Positions 11,192 to 22,351 of a stretch of DNA of 64,000 nucleotides are shown one piece after another (position 1 is the first letter of the stretch; each line of letters begins with the position of its first letter). This DNA is from Phanerodontia chrysosporium (taxonomy: Eukaryota > Basidiomycota > Agaricomycetes > Polyporales > Phanerochaetaceae), in NCBI GenBank assembly GCA_001910725.1, contig MJGA01000002.1:1426001-1490000 (forward strand), written 5' to 3'. Both the position numbers and the translations under genes were made by a program. The notes under the pieces were generated by a model that did not search any database, was not told the DNA's origin, and worked only from the letters and a program-made list of their open reading frames with translations.

Positions 11192-14100
11192 CTAATCGAA
11201 ATCAGCCTTAGCGCGATCAGAGGCAGAAAGAAAAGAGACATCGACTTCGGTGACGAACGGGCGAAAAGAGGCAGCAAGGGCTTCGAGGGCAGTGGCAGCG
11301 AGCTTGCAGGGCGCTTCTGGATTTTCGCAATGGAACTTGTTGACCAGGGCTTTGGCGTGCTTGAGGTTGTCTGCCTTTTCCCATGTGTCGCTGGCTTGGC
11401 CGTAGCCTTTCCAGCAGACCTTGTACTGCAGTTGGCGGCGGTATATGCGGCTGTCGAGGATCTTCTCGACGACGTATTCCTCCTCGCCGGCAACCTTGAC
11501 AGGTTTGGGAGGCAGGGGCTTCTCAACGCCCTGATCGTGCCACGGGCTGAGGCGGTTGACATGGAAAACCGGGTGGATTTTCAGCCAGCTCGGGAGCTTG
11601 AGCTGATAGTCCAGATCACCGATCTTCTCAAGAACCTCAAATGGACCCAGCTGGTGGAAGCCGAGTTTGGGCGAGGGCTGATCGATGCTGAGGTCCTTTG
11701 TGCTGAGCCAAACCTGATCGCCGACTTTGAAGGAGTGGGCGCGTTTCTTTGCGGCCTCGTACTCTTCTTTTATTCGGGCTTTGATTAGGCGCAGGGCAGC
11801 TTCGGCCTCTTTGCGAACATGAGCTATGCGGTCTAGGTGCTCATCAAAGGTGTGTTTGCCGGCCGGGATCGTGAAGTCCGGTGTATAGCCGTAAACAATC
11901 TCGAAGGGCGTGCGCTTAGTAGCACTAGACACGTGCGAGTTCAGGGTAAACTCGGCCATCGGGAGCCAATCGACCCAGTCATCTTGGCACTGGGAGACGA
12001 AGAGACGCAGGAATTTCTCGACTTCCTGATTCTTGCGCTTGACCTTGCCGTTGGCTTCGGGGTGGTATGCCGTGGTGAGACCGGTAGCGATGCCGAGGCG
12101 CTTGTACAGCGCTCGCATGTACTGAGCTGCAAACTGGGGTCCACGATCGGAGAAGATCTTGCGTGGGAGGCCGTGAAGGCGGAAGATGTCCGTGTAGTGG
12201 ACGTCGCCCATGCCGGCAGCGGTGATCGTCGAGTCGACCGGCACAATGTGGCACTGATCCGAGTAGTGGTCCACGTAGACCGCGATTGAGTCCTTCTTGG
12301 TCTTGGCGTCGCGTGGGAGCTGCGTGATGAGATTTACGCCGACGTGTTTCCAGGGCCCTGAAGAGACATCGTGGGGCTTTAGAGTGGCTTTCGGATGCGG
12401 GGCAGACTTGTACTGTTGACATTGGTCACAGCCGAGCACGTAGCGGCTAACGTCAGCAGAGATGCGCGGCCACCAATAGTACCGAGAGACCAGTTCGAGG
12501 GTGGTATGCTTTCCAGGGTCTCCGGCAGTCGGCGCATCGTGACAGGACTTGATGACATCGTTGCGCAGCACGGCACTGTTCGGGATGTAGAGTTTCCCAT
12601 GGTAGTACAGAAGGCCATTGTCTTCTTCCCATTCGAGAACGCCGTTGCGCAGCTTGCGGGGCCCCTTGGTCCAGAGAACCTGCAGAGCGTCTGCGACTTC
12701 CTTCTCCTTTTCGGAGCAGTCGCGAATGCGCTTCTTGAGGGGGAGGGGTTTGCGAAAGCTACCGTGGCGGCTATTTTAAACAGCTCTGGCTTCAATACTA
12801 TTTGCGAGCGATTGTCCTCTTCGTCAGAGACATGCAGTGATGAAGGCCGGGAGAGCGGATCGGCGAGGAGATGTGTCTTGCCGGGGCGATGGACGATGCG
12901 GAAGTCGTATTCGGCGAGGTAGGAGGCCCAGCGGGCTTGTCGCCGCGTGAGATTCTGCGCAGTTTTCCAGTACTGGAGATTCTGATGATCGGTCCAGATC
13001 TCGAAAGGCTCTGGGAGACCTTCGAGGAACTGGCGCCAATCCTTGAGAGCTTCAATGATTGCAAGCATCTCACGATCCCAGATCTCGTAGTTCCGCTCAG
13101 CGGGGCTCATGGTCTGCGAGCAATATGCGATCGGATGCCAGAGACCGTCTTCAGGGTTGCGTTGAGCTATGACTCCTCCGGTGGCGTAGCCAGAAGCATC
13201 GGTCTCGATGCGAGTTGGCCGATCAATGCTCCACATGGCGAGCACGGGCTGAGTCGTGAAAGCGTGCTTGAGCGTCTCGAAGGCTTCTGTCTGTGCGGAA
13301 CCCCAATTAAACGGAGTGTCCTTCTTCGTCAGATCGTGCAGCGGGTGGCAGATCTTTGAGAAGTCTTTGATAAAGCGGCGATAGAAGTTGGCGAACCCGA
13401 CAAAGCCTCGTACGTCTTTGAGGTTCTTTGGGGTCGGCCACTCGGCTACTGCCTTAACCTTGCCGGGGTCCATGTCGACTTGTCCTTCGCTGATGAGGAG
13501 CCCAAGATACTCGATCTCTGAGTGCTCGAACTTGCACTTCTCGGGCCGAAGGTACAGATCGTATTTGGCGAGGTGTGCCAGGACCTCGTGAACAATCTTC
13601 TGATGCGAAGCGAGATCATTCGACCAGATGAGGATGTCGTCGAGGTAAACTGCGACCTTGCTTTCGGCGATGAGGTCGGCGAAGATGTAGTTCATAAGGG
13701 CCTGGAATGTGGTGGGGCTGTTGCACAGACCGAAGTACATTGTCACAGATGTGACGGTGTCGCCCTATTTTTCGCCGATTTTTGGCCACTTTCCTTGATT
13801 AATCCAACGGGCGAGCAGCCCTCGCGCCGTCTGGAGTTCTAGCCGCCCACACTCAGCGCCTGGCCATTCAGCGCCAGCGCCCTGATGGCGCATCACCCCT
13901 AGACGCCAGCGCATCCCACTGCACACTCAGACACTGCCCGGATCACTGGTCTGCCTTGCAACCGGTTCCCCGGATCGCCGAGGAGGCACTGTCATCCCTG
14001 ATGACTCCCCTCGCCGAGACATGCCGAGCTGATCAGCCTGATGACACAGCCTCGGCCCGACGCAACCTCGAGACACTGCCAGCTGACACAGTCTCGTGAC

Positions 14101-15616
14101 ATAGCCCCCGCACAGCCTCGCCGCGCAGTCCGCGTCGCAGCCTCGTTGGCTATGCCGAGCACTGCCCATCAGCTTAGGTAACCGTACAGCCTGCCCTGAA
14201 CTCCTGTAGTATATAAAGAGTAGCACTCCTCGCTCCTGTCCGTCATCTCGACCTCTTGGTCAATACAGACAGGTAAGCCGCGCTTTGTATTTCTTTACTA
14301 CTTCTCAATAATAACTTGGTCAATACGGACAGCTGAACAAGTTGTACGTCGCTGCGTGACTCGCTCCGCCGCGCCTCGTCGGTCGTCCTCCCCATTTGCC
14401 CTCCCTCGTGTGGCGTTGAGCCTTTGCTCCGCAACATACATGACTCGGGGCTCGAAGAAACCGCGATTGGTGACAAAGGCAGCTTTCCACTCGTCACCTT
14501 CCTTAATCCGGACGTTGTTGTAGCCCCAATGGACGTCAAACTTAGTGAAGATCTTAGCGCCTTGGAGCTTCCTGATGATGTCGGAGGCGAGCGGGAGGGG
14601 GTAGCGATTCTTCACTGTGATGTCGTTGAGCTTGCGGTAATCCTGGATGAACCGGAGCTTGCCGTCCTTTTTCTTGATGAAGAAGACAGGGGAAGCGATC
14701 GGAGACTTGCTGGGGATGATATAACCCTTGGCGAGTGCGTCGTCAATGAACCACTGTAGTTCTTCATTCTCGATCGGGGACATGGGATAAACCTTCAATT
14801 TGATCGAGGCCGGGGCGTCCGGAACGAGATCTATCGCGTGATCCCAGGGCTGATGCTTCGGAAGGTGGTGTGATTCCTCTTCAGAGAACACCTTCTTGTG
14901 TCAGTGGTACTCTTTGGAAACCAGCTCTTCAAACGTCTTGGCGTACTTCTCGCGATTGGCTTCGACAGTGATCGCTTGCGAGTAAGTGTAGCTGGCGAGA
15001 ATCCAGACTTCGTCCTTGGCGTCCTCAACAATGCCTGCTCGAAGCCATTCACGGCGTTCGGAGCGGTTGGCGTCAATCTGATGGATACTGAAAACTGGGG
15101 TGTCCTCAGTTCCGCCGCGGAGCTGAAACTGGACATCTCCCGTTTCCCAGTCGATGTTCGGATTCCATTTCTTGAGCCATGGAAGTCCGAGGATGACGTC
15201 CTCTGGACCGATGTTCGTGACAAGAAACTCCTCCTTAAACGTGTACGAACCCACAGTGAGCTGGAGTCTAGCATGGTGCGTGATAGATCCTGCTTCATTC
15301 TTAGTTCCGTCGATGTTGTACAGTGTGATCTCCTTCTTGAGCAGTACCGTGAGGATCTTGGGTTGCTTACAGAAATCCTCGTGGATGAATAGCGAAGTTG
15401 CACCAGAGTCAATCATTGCAGGCGTGCGAATAGTTTTATTTATCCCGGTGAACTTTATTGGTACACGATAATGATTGGAGAAAGGATCTAGCACTAATAT
15501 TGTACATAAGCGGATGACATCAGAAATGTCCTGTGATTCTAGCGACGGTGCCGGAGTTGAATCCGGGCTTGACGAAACGGGGACCGACGATGCGGCGTCA
15601 CTCCGGCCCCTTAAGC
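11192..15616 (-). pseudogene. Gypsy-1a pol polyprotein, interrupted
   Basis: Domains in order: aspartic protease (AMIDSGATSLFI), reverse transcriptase (FFIKKKDGKLRFIQDYRKL; YLDDILIWSND), RNase H (TDASGYATGG), integrase zinc finger (HDAPTAGDPGKHTT...CDQC), integrase core, and a chromodomain (YVVEKILDSRIYRRQ...VCWKGY...DTWE). Breaks: an in-frame TGA at 14898-14900 explicable as CGA to TGA; a solo LTR at 13741-14438 inside the RT; a one-base shift near 12757 between RNase H and integrase. In the integrase core the first Asp position reads VGVNLITQ and the Glu position reads KVKRKNQE, so two of three catalytic residues appear lost (D to N, E to K). The frame is -1 relative to gag. Confidence 0.88.
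13741..14438 (+). repeat. Gypsy-1 family solo LTR in Gypsy-1a pol, duplication TACAT
   Basis: A 698-bp LTR beginning TGTCACAGATGTGACGG and ending GCAACA. The 5-bp target duplication TACAT is perfect at 13736-13740 and 14439-14443. It carries a TATA-like GTATATAAAGAG near 14210-14221 and an intron-like segment at 14273-14332. It splits the RT coding sequence between MY and FGLCNSPTTFQ. Confidence 0.95.
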
Positions 15617-16861
15617 AAAACCCCCAAGCTGCTTTTGTATCAGAGCCAGCTGATCACGGAGGGTGGCGAGCGCAGCGGCTTGGTCATCAGACGAGCTGCC
15701 AGAAGACGAGGGGACCGGAGACGAGGAGTCCTGTGACAAGGTATCCGAAGATGAGGCGCGAACGGCGGCGGTAGTGGGGGTGGTTCTCGGCTTACCCTCG
15801 AGGCGAGCGCGACAGACGCGGGACCAGTGACCCTTCTTGCCACAGTGGTTACAAACCGAGTCACGGTGAACGGGGTCCGTGAACTTGTGGGACTTCGAGC
15901 CGCAGACCTTGCAGCGATCCTTCATGACGGCGTCGAACTGGCGCTTGAGATCTGTGCCAGTGAGACCTTTAAACAGCTCGTCGATGTTGGCGGCGTCGAT
16001 GTCCATCGTGTTCGGGTCGCGAAAGGCACGCGTCGACGAGCTAGCCGGAGTTGAGGACGTCTTGCCCTGCTGTGCCAGGAGGTCTTGCGAAAGCTTGTCC
16101 TTCAACCGATCGACGGCAAAGCCAGCGTTCCTGAGCTCGTCATACGTCTCGGGACCTTTGCCAGTGCTGGGGTTAACTATGTACGAGATACGCTCGAGGT
16201 AGTCCTTGTTAAACTTCGTCCGTAGCCGGGCCGCCAGGTCTTCCGGGGTGAACTTCGTGCGACCAGCGAGAGTTTGGAACTCTGCAAAGAACTCTGCGAA
16301 CCGACGGTTGCCTTGCGTACATGTCTGCAGCTTGCTGAGAGCCTCGGCCTTCTCGTCCATGGGCTCGAACCGGTTCTTGAAAGCCTCCCAGAACGTAGCG
16401 CGAGAGCCGTCGAATATCTGAGTGCCGTCTGCCGCTTGCTCGATGTACTGCCGTGCCCATTCGGCCGCTTCATCCTGCATGAAGGAGAGAGCGCCGACGA
16501 TCCACTTCTGGCCGTCTACCAAGATCTTGCCGGATTCGGGGTCCCGCTGAAGGTTGCCGTTGACGTCGCGCTTGCCGAATTTCTCCGGCTGTCCATCGGC
16601 GTAGATGCGATAGGCGGCGCGGAAGAGACGGGCCGTGTCCGAACCTTTCCCTTTGAACGGGACGGGCTTCTCGACGAAGGGCAGCTCCTTGTTCGCGTTA
16701 ACCGTGGCGTTGACCGTTGTGTGATTGTTATCGATGGCCTGGGCCAGAGTGTTGACCGTATTGGTGAGCTGCGTCATTGCCTGGGCCATTTGCAGGAGCG
16801 CAGCAGAAATGGGGTCGGGAGGCGCCGGACCGGGCGGCGCTCCACTGGGAGTGCTCGACAT
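15611..16861 (-). CDS. Gypsy-1a Gag, intact 416-residue frame
   Basis: The structural protein that would package element RNA in cytoplasmic particles. It starts at ATG with MSSTPSGAPPGPAPPD and has a proline-rich N-terminus and a Q/T/N-rich helix. The capsid-like region (residues about 60-230) includes AAEWARQYIEQA and FAEFQTLAG. Near the C-terminus a CCHC zinc knuckle reads CNHCGKKGHWSRVC, preceded by a second Cys/His cluster (CKVCGSKSHKF). No stop or frameshift is visible, in contrast to pol. The last codons overlap a -1 frameshift heptamer leading into pol. Confidence 0.9.
   Translation of the reverse strand: MSSTPSGAPPGPAPPDPISAALLQMAQAMTQLTNTVNTLAQAIDNNHTTVNATVNANKELPFVEKPVPFKGKGSDTARLFRAAYRIYADGQPEKFGKRDVNGNLQRDPESGKILVDGQKWIVGALSFMQDEAAEWARQYIEQAADGTQIFDGSRATFWEAFKNRFEPMDEKAEALSKLQTCTQGNRRFAEFFAEFQTLAGRTKFTPEDLAARLRTKFNKDYLERISYIVNPSTGKGPETYDELRNAGFAVDRLKDKLSQDLLAQQGKTSSTPASSSTRAFRDPNTMDIDAANIDELFKGLTGTDLKRQFDAVMKDRCKVCGSKSHKFTDPVHRDSVCNHCGKKGHWSRVCRARLEGKPRTTPTTAAVRASSSDTLSQDSSSPVPSSSGSSSDDQAAALATLRDQLALIQKQLGGFA
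15617..15623 (-). promoter_or_regulatory. Candidate -1 ribosomal frameshift heptamer, Gypsy-1a
   Basis: On the minus strand the gag codons run G GGT TTT GCT TAA, so GGGTTTT fits the X XXY YYZ rule in the gag frame three codons before the stop. Slipping back one base enters the pol frame, which is open from there to the protease. No structure prediction was run downstream. Confidence 0.6.
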
Positions 16862-17293
16862 GTTGGGGGGACGGGGAGTGTTGGCTCCGAAGTGAGCGCA
16901 AGAGAGATCGAGCGGAGAGGGAGCGGGTTCGTGGTCGGAGAGGACGGAGCCGAGCGATGTCTCGGGAGACGAGTGGTGGCTGCTGTCCGGGGGACTGTGA
17001 TCGGGAGTATTCGGAGTAGTGGCGGAGGCGCGGGCGAATTCTAACCGTTGCGTGAAACGAGGGCGCTCGAACTGTGTTTCTCGGTCGCTAGGCAGAACCG
17101 GGAGTAGCGGAGGGGCAGTCTCTCGATGAGGGCAGGGCTGTTGACTGCACTCTCTGACTTCTCGAGACCTGTTGTTCTCCTCGATGTGGAGATCAGTGGC
17201 AGCAGTGACGCCGTTCTCTGTGGTTCGCCCAAAGAAGTGCAGACAATGCGAACAGTCGAAATCCAGAGTAACGCGAGATGTATTTTTTGTAAA

Positions 17294-17982
17294 CTACTCA
17301 AAATATCCGGCCCTGTACACAATGTTTAATTCTCCCACAATGCGGCGGAAGTTGCGCCTTAAACCGATGAACGAAATGTCACCAATTTGAGCTAGTCCAA
17401 GCTCGTATTGATACCACTCCTTAAACGTGGTTGTGGGGGCGAGGCGGCTGAGCTCGGCGCGGATCTGTTGGAGGCGCTCGATCAGCTGGCAGACGCCGTG
17501 TGCGTGATCGCTATTGACGAGGTGGAATAGATCGACTTTCTCGACGGCCTTGAGACGCTTGATGGTCGCGTTGAGCTTAGGCGTGAAGATGCCAACGAGG
17601 TCGATAGGGGAGTATTTGGGGATGTCGATGCCGACGGGCTTGCGGGCGATGGGCTCGTATGTCGGGGCGGCGCTGAGGCGCTCTGCCAAACTGAGCTTCG
17701 AGGAGGAGGCGGCTACGGCGGCCTGGGCTTCTTGCGCCTCTCGTTGGCACTGTTCGCAGATGCGGTTGCCTACGCGTTGTTTGGCCTCACGAGCTTCGCG
17801 AACGGCAGTCCAGTTGATGGAGGGGACGGAGGGCGGAGGTTGGGGGAGCGTGGACACGTACTTGACGACCGCCTTGACTTTGCGGTCTGTCCACTTGACG
17901 GGGTTGCCGGCCTCGCGACGACGTTGGAGGCGGTCGAAAATGCGCTGGGGGATGTGGTCCTTGAGCTGGACGTCTTTCGGTA
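17294..17982 (-). CDS. Gypsy-1a ORF0: unrecognised frame between 5' LTR and gag
   Basis: An open frame of about 229 codons, upstream of gag on the same strand, ending in FRRIVGELNIVYRAGYFE. I do not recognise a family. Visible features are KDHIPQRIFDRLQRRRE near the start, a CEQC pair in NRICEQCQREAQ, and an alternating acidic/basic second half (IKRLKAVEKVDLFHLV). No ATG is in place. The frame can be followed up to a TTTGCAG acceptor-like site at 17983-17989, so it may begin in an upstream exon. The frame is largely preserved at protein level in the decayed relative Gypsy-1b (19600-20090), which argues for past coding constraint. Gypsy-2 has a frame in the same place. Confidence 0.55.
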
Positions 17983-18123
17983 CTGCAAAGCAAGGACCTC
18001 AGCAACGTGCACGGAGTGAGCAGGCTGCTCGACTACGACGTACTCGCTTTAAACGGAGGGAATAAACTTTTTTAAACGGGGTTTGGGGGAGCGGTAGGGA
18101 AAAATGCCTAGGGCACCCAAAAG

Positions 18124-18135
18124 ATCTCGACCCAA
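18124..18135 (-). promoter_or_regulatory. Gypsy-1a putative self-primer binding site
   Basis: Directly inside the 5' LTR the minus strand reads TTGGGTCGAGAT. Nine bases (GGTCGAGAT) are complementary to ATCTCGACC, which lies about 34 nt past the TATA-like sequence in the family's LTRs (for example 61924-61932), where the RNA should begin. This matches the self-priming arrangement known for Tf1/sushi chromoviruses rather than a tRNA site. Confidence 0.55.
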
Positions 18136-18821
18136 TGTCGCGGAGCAGCGGCTCAATGCTGCACGAGGGAGGGCGAATGGGGAGGTGAGGCGCAGCGGAG
18201 CGGGTCACGCGGCGACGAACAAACTTCTTCAGCTGTCCGTATTGACCAAGTTAACATTGAAAGTAGTAAATACTACACATGGAGGCTTACCTATCCGTAT
18301 TGACCAAGAGGTCGAAATGACGGACAGGAGCGAGGGGAGCTACCCTTATATACTACAGTACTCTAGGGCAGGCTGTACGATTACCTAAGCTGATGGGCAG
18401 TGCTTGGCATAGCCAGCGAGGTTGCGACGCGGACTGCGCGGCGAGGCTGTGCGGGGGCTATGTCACGAGGCTGTGTCAGCTGGCAGTGTCTCGAGGCTGC
18501 GTCGGGCCGAGGCTGTGTCATCAAGCTGATCAGCTCGGCGTGTCTCGGCGAGGGGAGTCATCAGGGATGACAGTGCTTCCTCGGTGATCCGGGGGACCGG
18601 TTGCAAGGCAGACCAGTGATCCGGGCAGTGTCTGAGCGCGCAGCGGGATGCGCTGGCGTCTAGGGGTGATGCGCCATCAGGGCGCTGGTGCTGAATGGCC
18701 AGGCGCTGAGTGTGGGCGGCTAGGACTCCAAACGCCGCGAGGGCTGCTCGCCCGTTGGATTAATCGAGGAAAATGGCCAAAAATCGGCGAAAAATAGGGC
18801 AACACCGTCACATCCGTAACA
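18136..18821 (-). repeat. Gypsy-1a 5' LTR
   Basis: A 686-bp LTR in minus orientation: begins TGTTAC at 18821 (a variant of TGTCAC) and ends GCGACA at 18136. On the minus strand it has the TATA-like sequence and, near 18236-18311, the repeated TTGGTCAATACGGA motif of the intron-like segment. Outside it lies the interrupted gag of Gypsy-1b. Confidence 0.88.
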
Positions 18822-21087
18822 CTTGCCAAATTTCTCTGGCTGTTCGTCAGCATAGATGCGATAGGCAGCGTGGAAGAGACAGGCCGTGTCCAAACCTTTC
18901 CCCTTAAACGGAACAGGCTTCTCGATGAAGGGCAGCTCTTTGCTGGCGTTGACCATTGTGTTGACCGTTATATAACTGTTACTGATGGCCTGAATGAGAG
19001 TGTTAACTGTATTGGTGAGCTGCGTCATTATCTGGGCCATTTGCAGGAGGGCAGCAAAAACGGGGTCAGGAGGCACTAGCCCAGGAGGCGCTCCTCTGGG
19101 AGTGCTCAACATATTCAGGGGACGGAGAGTGTTAGCTCCTGAGTGAGTGCAGGAGAGATTAAATAGTGAGGGGGCAGATTTGTGGTCGGAGAGGACAGAG
19201 CCAAGCGATGTCTGGAGAGACGAATGGTGGCTGCTGGCCGGAGGACTGTGATCAAGGGTGTTTGGTGTAGTGGTGGAGGCGCCCACAAATTCTAATCCCT
19301 ATGCAAAGCGAGAAAGCTCAAACTGTGCGTCTCAGCTGCTGACTGGAACCGGGAATAGCAGTGGGGCGGTTTCTCAATATGGGCAGGGTTGTTGACTACA
19401 CCCTCTGATTTCTTGGGATCCATTACTCTTCTCGACATGGAGATCAGTGGTGAAAGTGACACTATCTTCTGTGGTTTGTCCAAAGAAGTGCGGACAGTTC
19501 GAGCAATCAAAATCCAGAGCGACACGAGATATATTTATAAACTAATCAAAATATCCAGCCCGGTAGACTATATCTAATTCTCCCACAATGCGGCAGAAGT
19601 TGCACCTTAAACCAATAAACAGAATGTCACCGATTTGAGCGAGTTTAAGCTCGTACTAGTGCCACTCCTTAAATGTGGTGGTGGAGGCGAGGCAGCTGAG
19701 CTCCACGCAGATTTGCCAGAGTCGTTCGAGCAGCTGGCAGACACCGTGCACATAGTCGCTGTTGACGAAGTGGAATAAGTCAACTTCCTTGACAGCCTTG
19801 AGACGCTTGATGGCTGCATCAAGCTTGGGCGTGAAGATGCCAATGAGGTCAGTGGGGGAGTATTTCAGAATGTCAATGCTGACAGGTTTGTGGGCGATGG
19901 GCTCATACATCGGGGCGGCACTGAGGCACTCTGCCAAACTGAGCTTGAAGGAGGAGGTGGCTATGGCGACCTGGACTTCTTGCATTTTGTGCTGGTGCTG
20001 CTCGTGGATGCAGTTGCCTACGTATTGTTTGACTTCGCAGACTTCGTGGACAGCGGTCCAGTTGATGGAGGGAATAAAGGGCGGAGGCATTGGGAGTGTG
20101 GAGACGTACTTGATGACCGCCTTGACTTTGCGATCTATTCACTTCATGGGGTTACTGGCCTCGCGACGATGTTGCAGGTTGTCAAAGATGCATTGGAGGA
20201 TGTGGTCCTTGAGGAGAGGTGCATTCGGGGGCAGAGAGGCCACACTTTGATGAACATCTTTCGGCACTGCAAAATGCAAGCCTTAGCAACGTGTACGGGG
20301 TGAGTGGACTGCTCGACTATGACATACTTGCTTTAAGTGGAGGGAATAAACTTTTTGAAATGATATTTGAGGGTGGTAGGAGAGAAATTACCTAGGGCAC
20401 TCAAGAGATCTCAACCTAATATTGCAGAGCGGAGGCTCAACGCTGCACAAGGGAGCACAATCGGGGAGATCGACGAGATGGCACAGCGGAGCAAATCACG
20501 CGGTAACAAACGGTTTGTTCAACTGTCCATATTGACCAAGATAACATTAGTGTTGTAACTACAATACAAACTAAGGCTTACCTGTCCATATTGACCAAGA
20601 GGTCAAAATGACAGACAGGAGTGAGGGGAGCTACCCTTATATACTACTGGTCCTTTAGGGCAGGCTATACAATTACATAAGCTGATGGGCAGTGCTCAGC
20701 ATAGCCGGTGAGGCTGCGACGCGGACTGCACGGCGAGGCTGTGCTAGGGCTATGTCTCGAGGCTGCGTTAGACTGAGGCTGTGTCATCAGAATGATCACC
20801 TTGGAGTATCTCGGCGAAGGGAGTTATCAAGGATGACAGTGCCTCCTCGGTGGTCCGGGGAACTGGTTGCAGAGCAGATCGGTGATCTGGGCAGTGTCTG
20901 AGCATGCAACGGAATGTGCTAGTGTCTAGGGATAATGTGCCATCAGAGTGCTGGCGCTGGGTGGCCAGGCGCTGAGTGTGGGCAGCTAGGACTCCAGACG
21001 GCGTAAGGGCTGCTCACCTGTTGGATTAACTGAGGAAAATAGCTAGAAATCAGCAAAAAATAGGATTACACCATCACATCCATGACA
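18822..21087 (-). mobile_element. Gypsy-1b: truncated, decayed relative of Gypsy-1a
   Basis: This copy matches 16574-18821 of Gypsy-1a in order. It has the first ~97 gag residues (start near 19112, MLSTPRGAPPGLVPP), the leader with ORF0 remnants (19600-20090, one stop after TTTFKEWH), a decayed primer site, and a 668-bp LTR at 20420-21087. Its gag stops exactly where the Gypsy-1a LTR begins, so Gypsy-1a inserted into it. Compared with 1a, many CpG dinucleotides have become TpG or CpA (for example near 18826-18860). Its outer end lies inside an hAT-3-family gene. Confidence 0.85.
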
Positions 21088-22351
21088 ATAAATAACTCTT
21101 TTGCCTGCCTTTGCTTTGTCAAAGTTGTGCATGACTCAAACTTGATCTAAGAATTGATGACTATATATTGTCAATATATGTGGTGCGTCCAAATGTAGGA
21201 TACATATTTGTAGCCAAGGTATAAATGTCGATATTGCAGTTACGCTCACAATATTTGTTAAATTTGTCCAAACCCTGCTGAATAATAAATACAACCTGTG
21301 GATATTCTGTCTGCTGGTCAACCCAGAGGTTCTTCATTGCCACGAATGCAGGAAGTACATTTGCAAGGGCAGGTATTAACTCAAATGAGAGCACTTCTTG
21401 GAAGAGATTTGGTACCTGTTAATTATATATTAATCAGCTATTTAATTATGGAAAAATCGGAAGATTAGTGCATACTTTGAGTATAGCACAGAATATCTCT
21501 AAGGCATGCCATTCTGTAGTCTCCAGAGAGAACTTGTGAAGGTCTGCAAACTCATCTCTGTCAAGAAATTTCTCAATGGCCTGAAAACATATACAAGAAA
21601 TCATCAAAAATATAAAGGAAAAACATCCCTTATGGAGTATAAGAGCTTTCTAAACTATAATGTATATTGAGAATCAGCGGGTCTCAATATCTTTCAGTAG
21701 CTGAAGGATCTTCTGCTGCATAGAATGAAGAATATTTGTAAAGTGTTGACGATGAAGTGCAGAAGCTCAAATCTAATAAAGTATAAAATATTAAGAAAAT
21801 GCCAAGAAAATATAAAGATGAAAGAGAAAGACCTACACCCCAGATAAGAGAGCGAAGAGTTGCGATTGGGTCCCGTTTGATAGCATTCAGAAAGTTATCT
21901 GATGTTATACCACTGTCAGGCTCAAATGCCAGTGCTGACTCCGTCAAATACTCCAGCTTGGTCATTGCACCAAGCACCATTTGACAAGCCAAGTTGACAA
22001 TATGTGGAAAACACCTGGTATATTTATTAGAATTTACTGATATTTTTATAATAAAATATGCGCACCAGATACATCGCTGAGTTTTGTCAAATGGTATTTT
22101 GCGAGCTATCAGAGACTTCTCCAAGGCTGCCATGAAAGTGTTATTGTTACTGGCATTGTCCATAGTGATCCAGCCAATCTATCACAATATATATATACAT
22201 ATTAGTGAATTTTTACATAATTAGAGTAAAAACAAATACTGCACCTTGTATGCAATTTGCACCTGATCAAGGATGTACAGACAGGTTGCCACAAGATGTT
22301 CACCTTTATGCCTAGTCGGCACATGGTGAAAGCCAATAAAATCAATACGAA
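21088..22351 (-). pseudogene. hAT-3-family transposase, C-terminal part (fragment)
   Basis: Minus-strand copy of 49770-50990 of hAT-3, including introns. It retains the core block MDNASNNNTFMAALEKSL, RCFPHIVNLACQ with GAMTKLEYL, and IPALANVLPAFVAMKNLWVD. It lacks the N-terminal BED half and the terminal dimerisation domain. The left edge is the outer end of the Gypsy-1b LTR, which interrupts ...GAGTTATTTAT. The right edge near 22351 is an abrupt loss of similarity. A stop and small changes make it non-functional. Confidence 0.85.

Larger units (their letters stand above)
11122..18821 (-). mobile_element. Gypsy-1a: Ty3/gypsy chromovirus, 3' LTR lost to Tc1-a
   Basis: Minus-strand LTR retrotransposon. 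Order in its own direction: 5' LTR (18136-18821), primer site, leader with ORF0, gag, pol, then a purine-rich tract and the first bases of the 3' LTR (TATCACAGA, a variant of TGTCACAGA) at about 11124-11133, after which Tc1-a begins. It interrupts the gag of an older relative, Gypsy-1b. A solo LTR of the same family is inserted in its RT. Confidence 0.85.

Noticed and set aside
11177..11788. 203-codon plus-strand frame
   Set aside because: Antisense shadow of the Gypsy-1a integrase/chromodomain region; no independent features.
16274..17044. 256-codon plus-strand frame
   Set aside because: Lies opposite gag and its 5' leader; no recognisable domain.
18136..18821. This LTR as a solo insertion
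   Set aside because: The adjoining primer site, leader and gag of Gypsy-1a continue from it without a break, so it is that element's 5' LTR.
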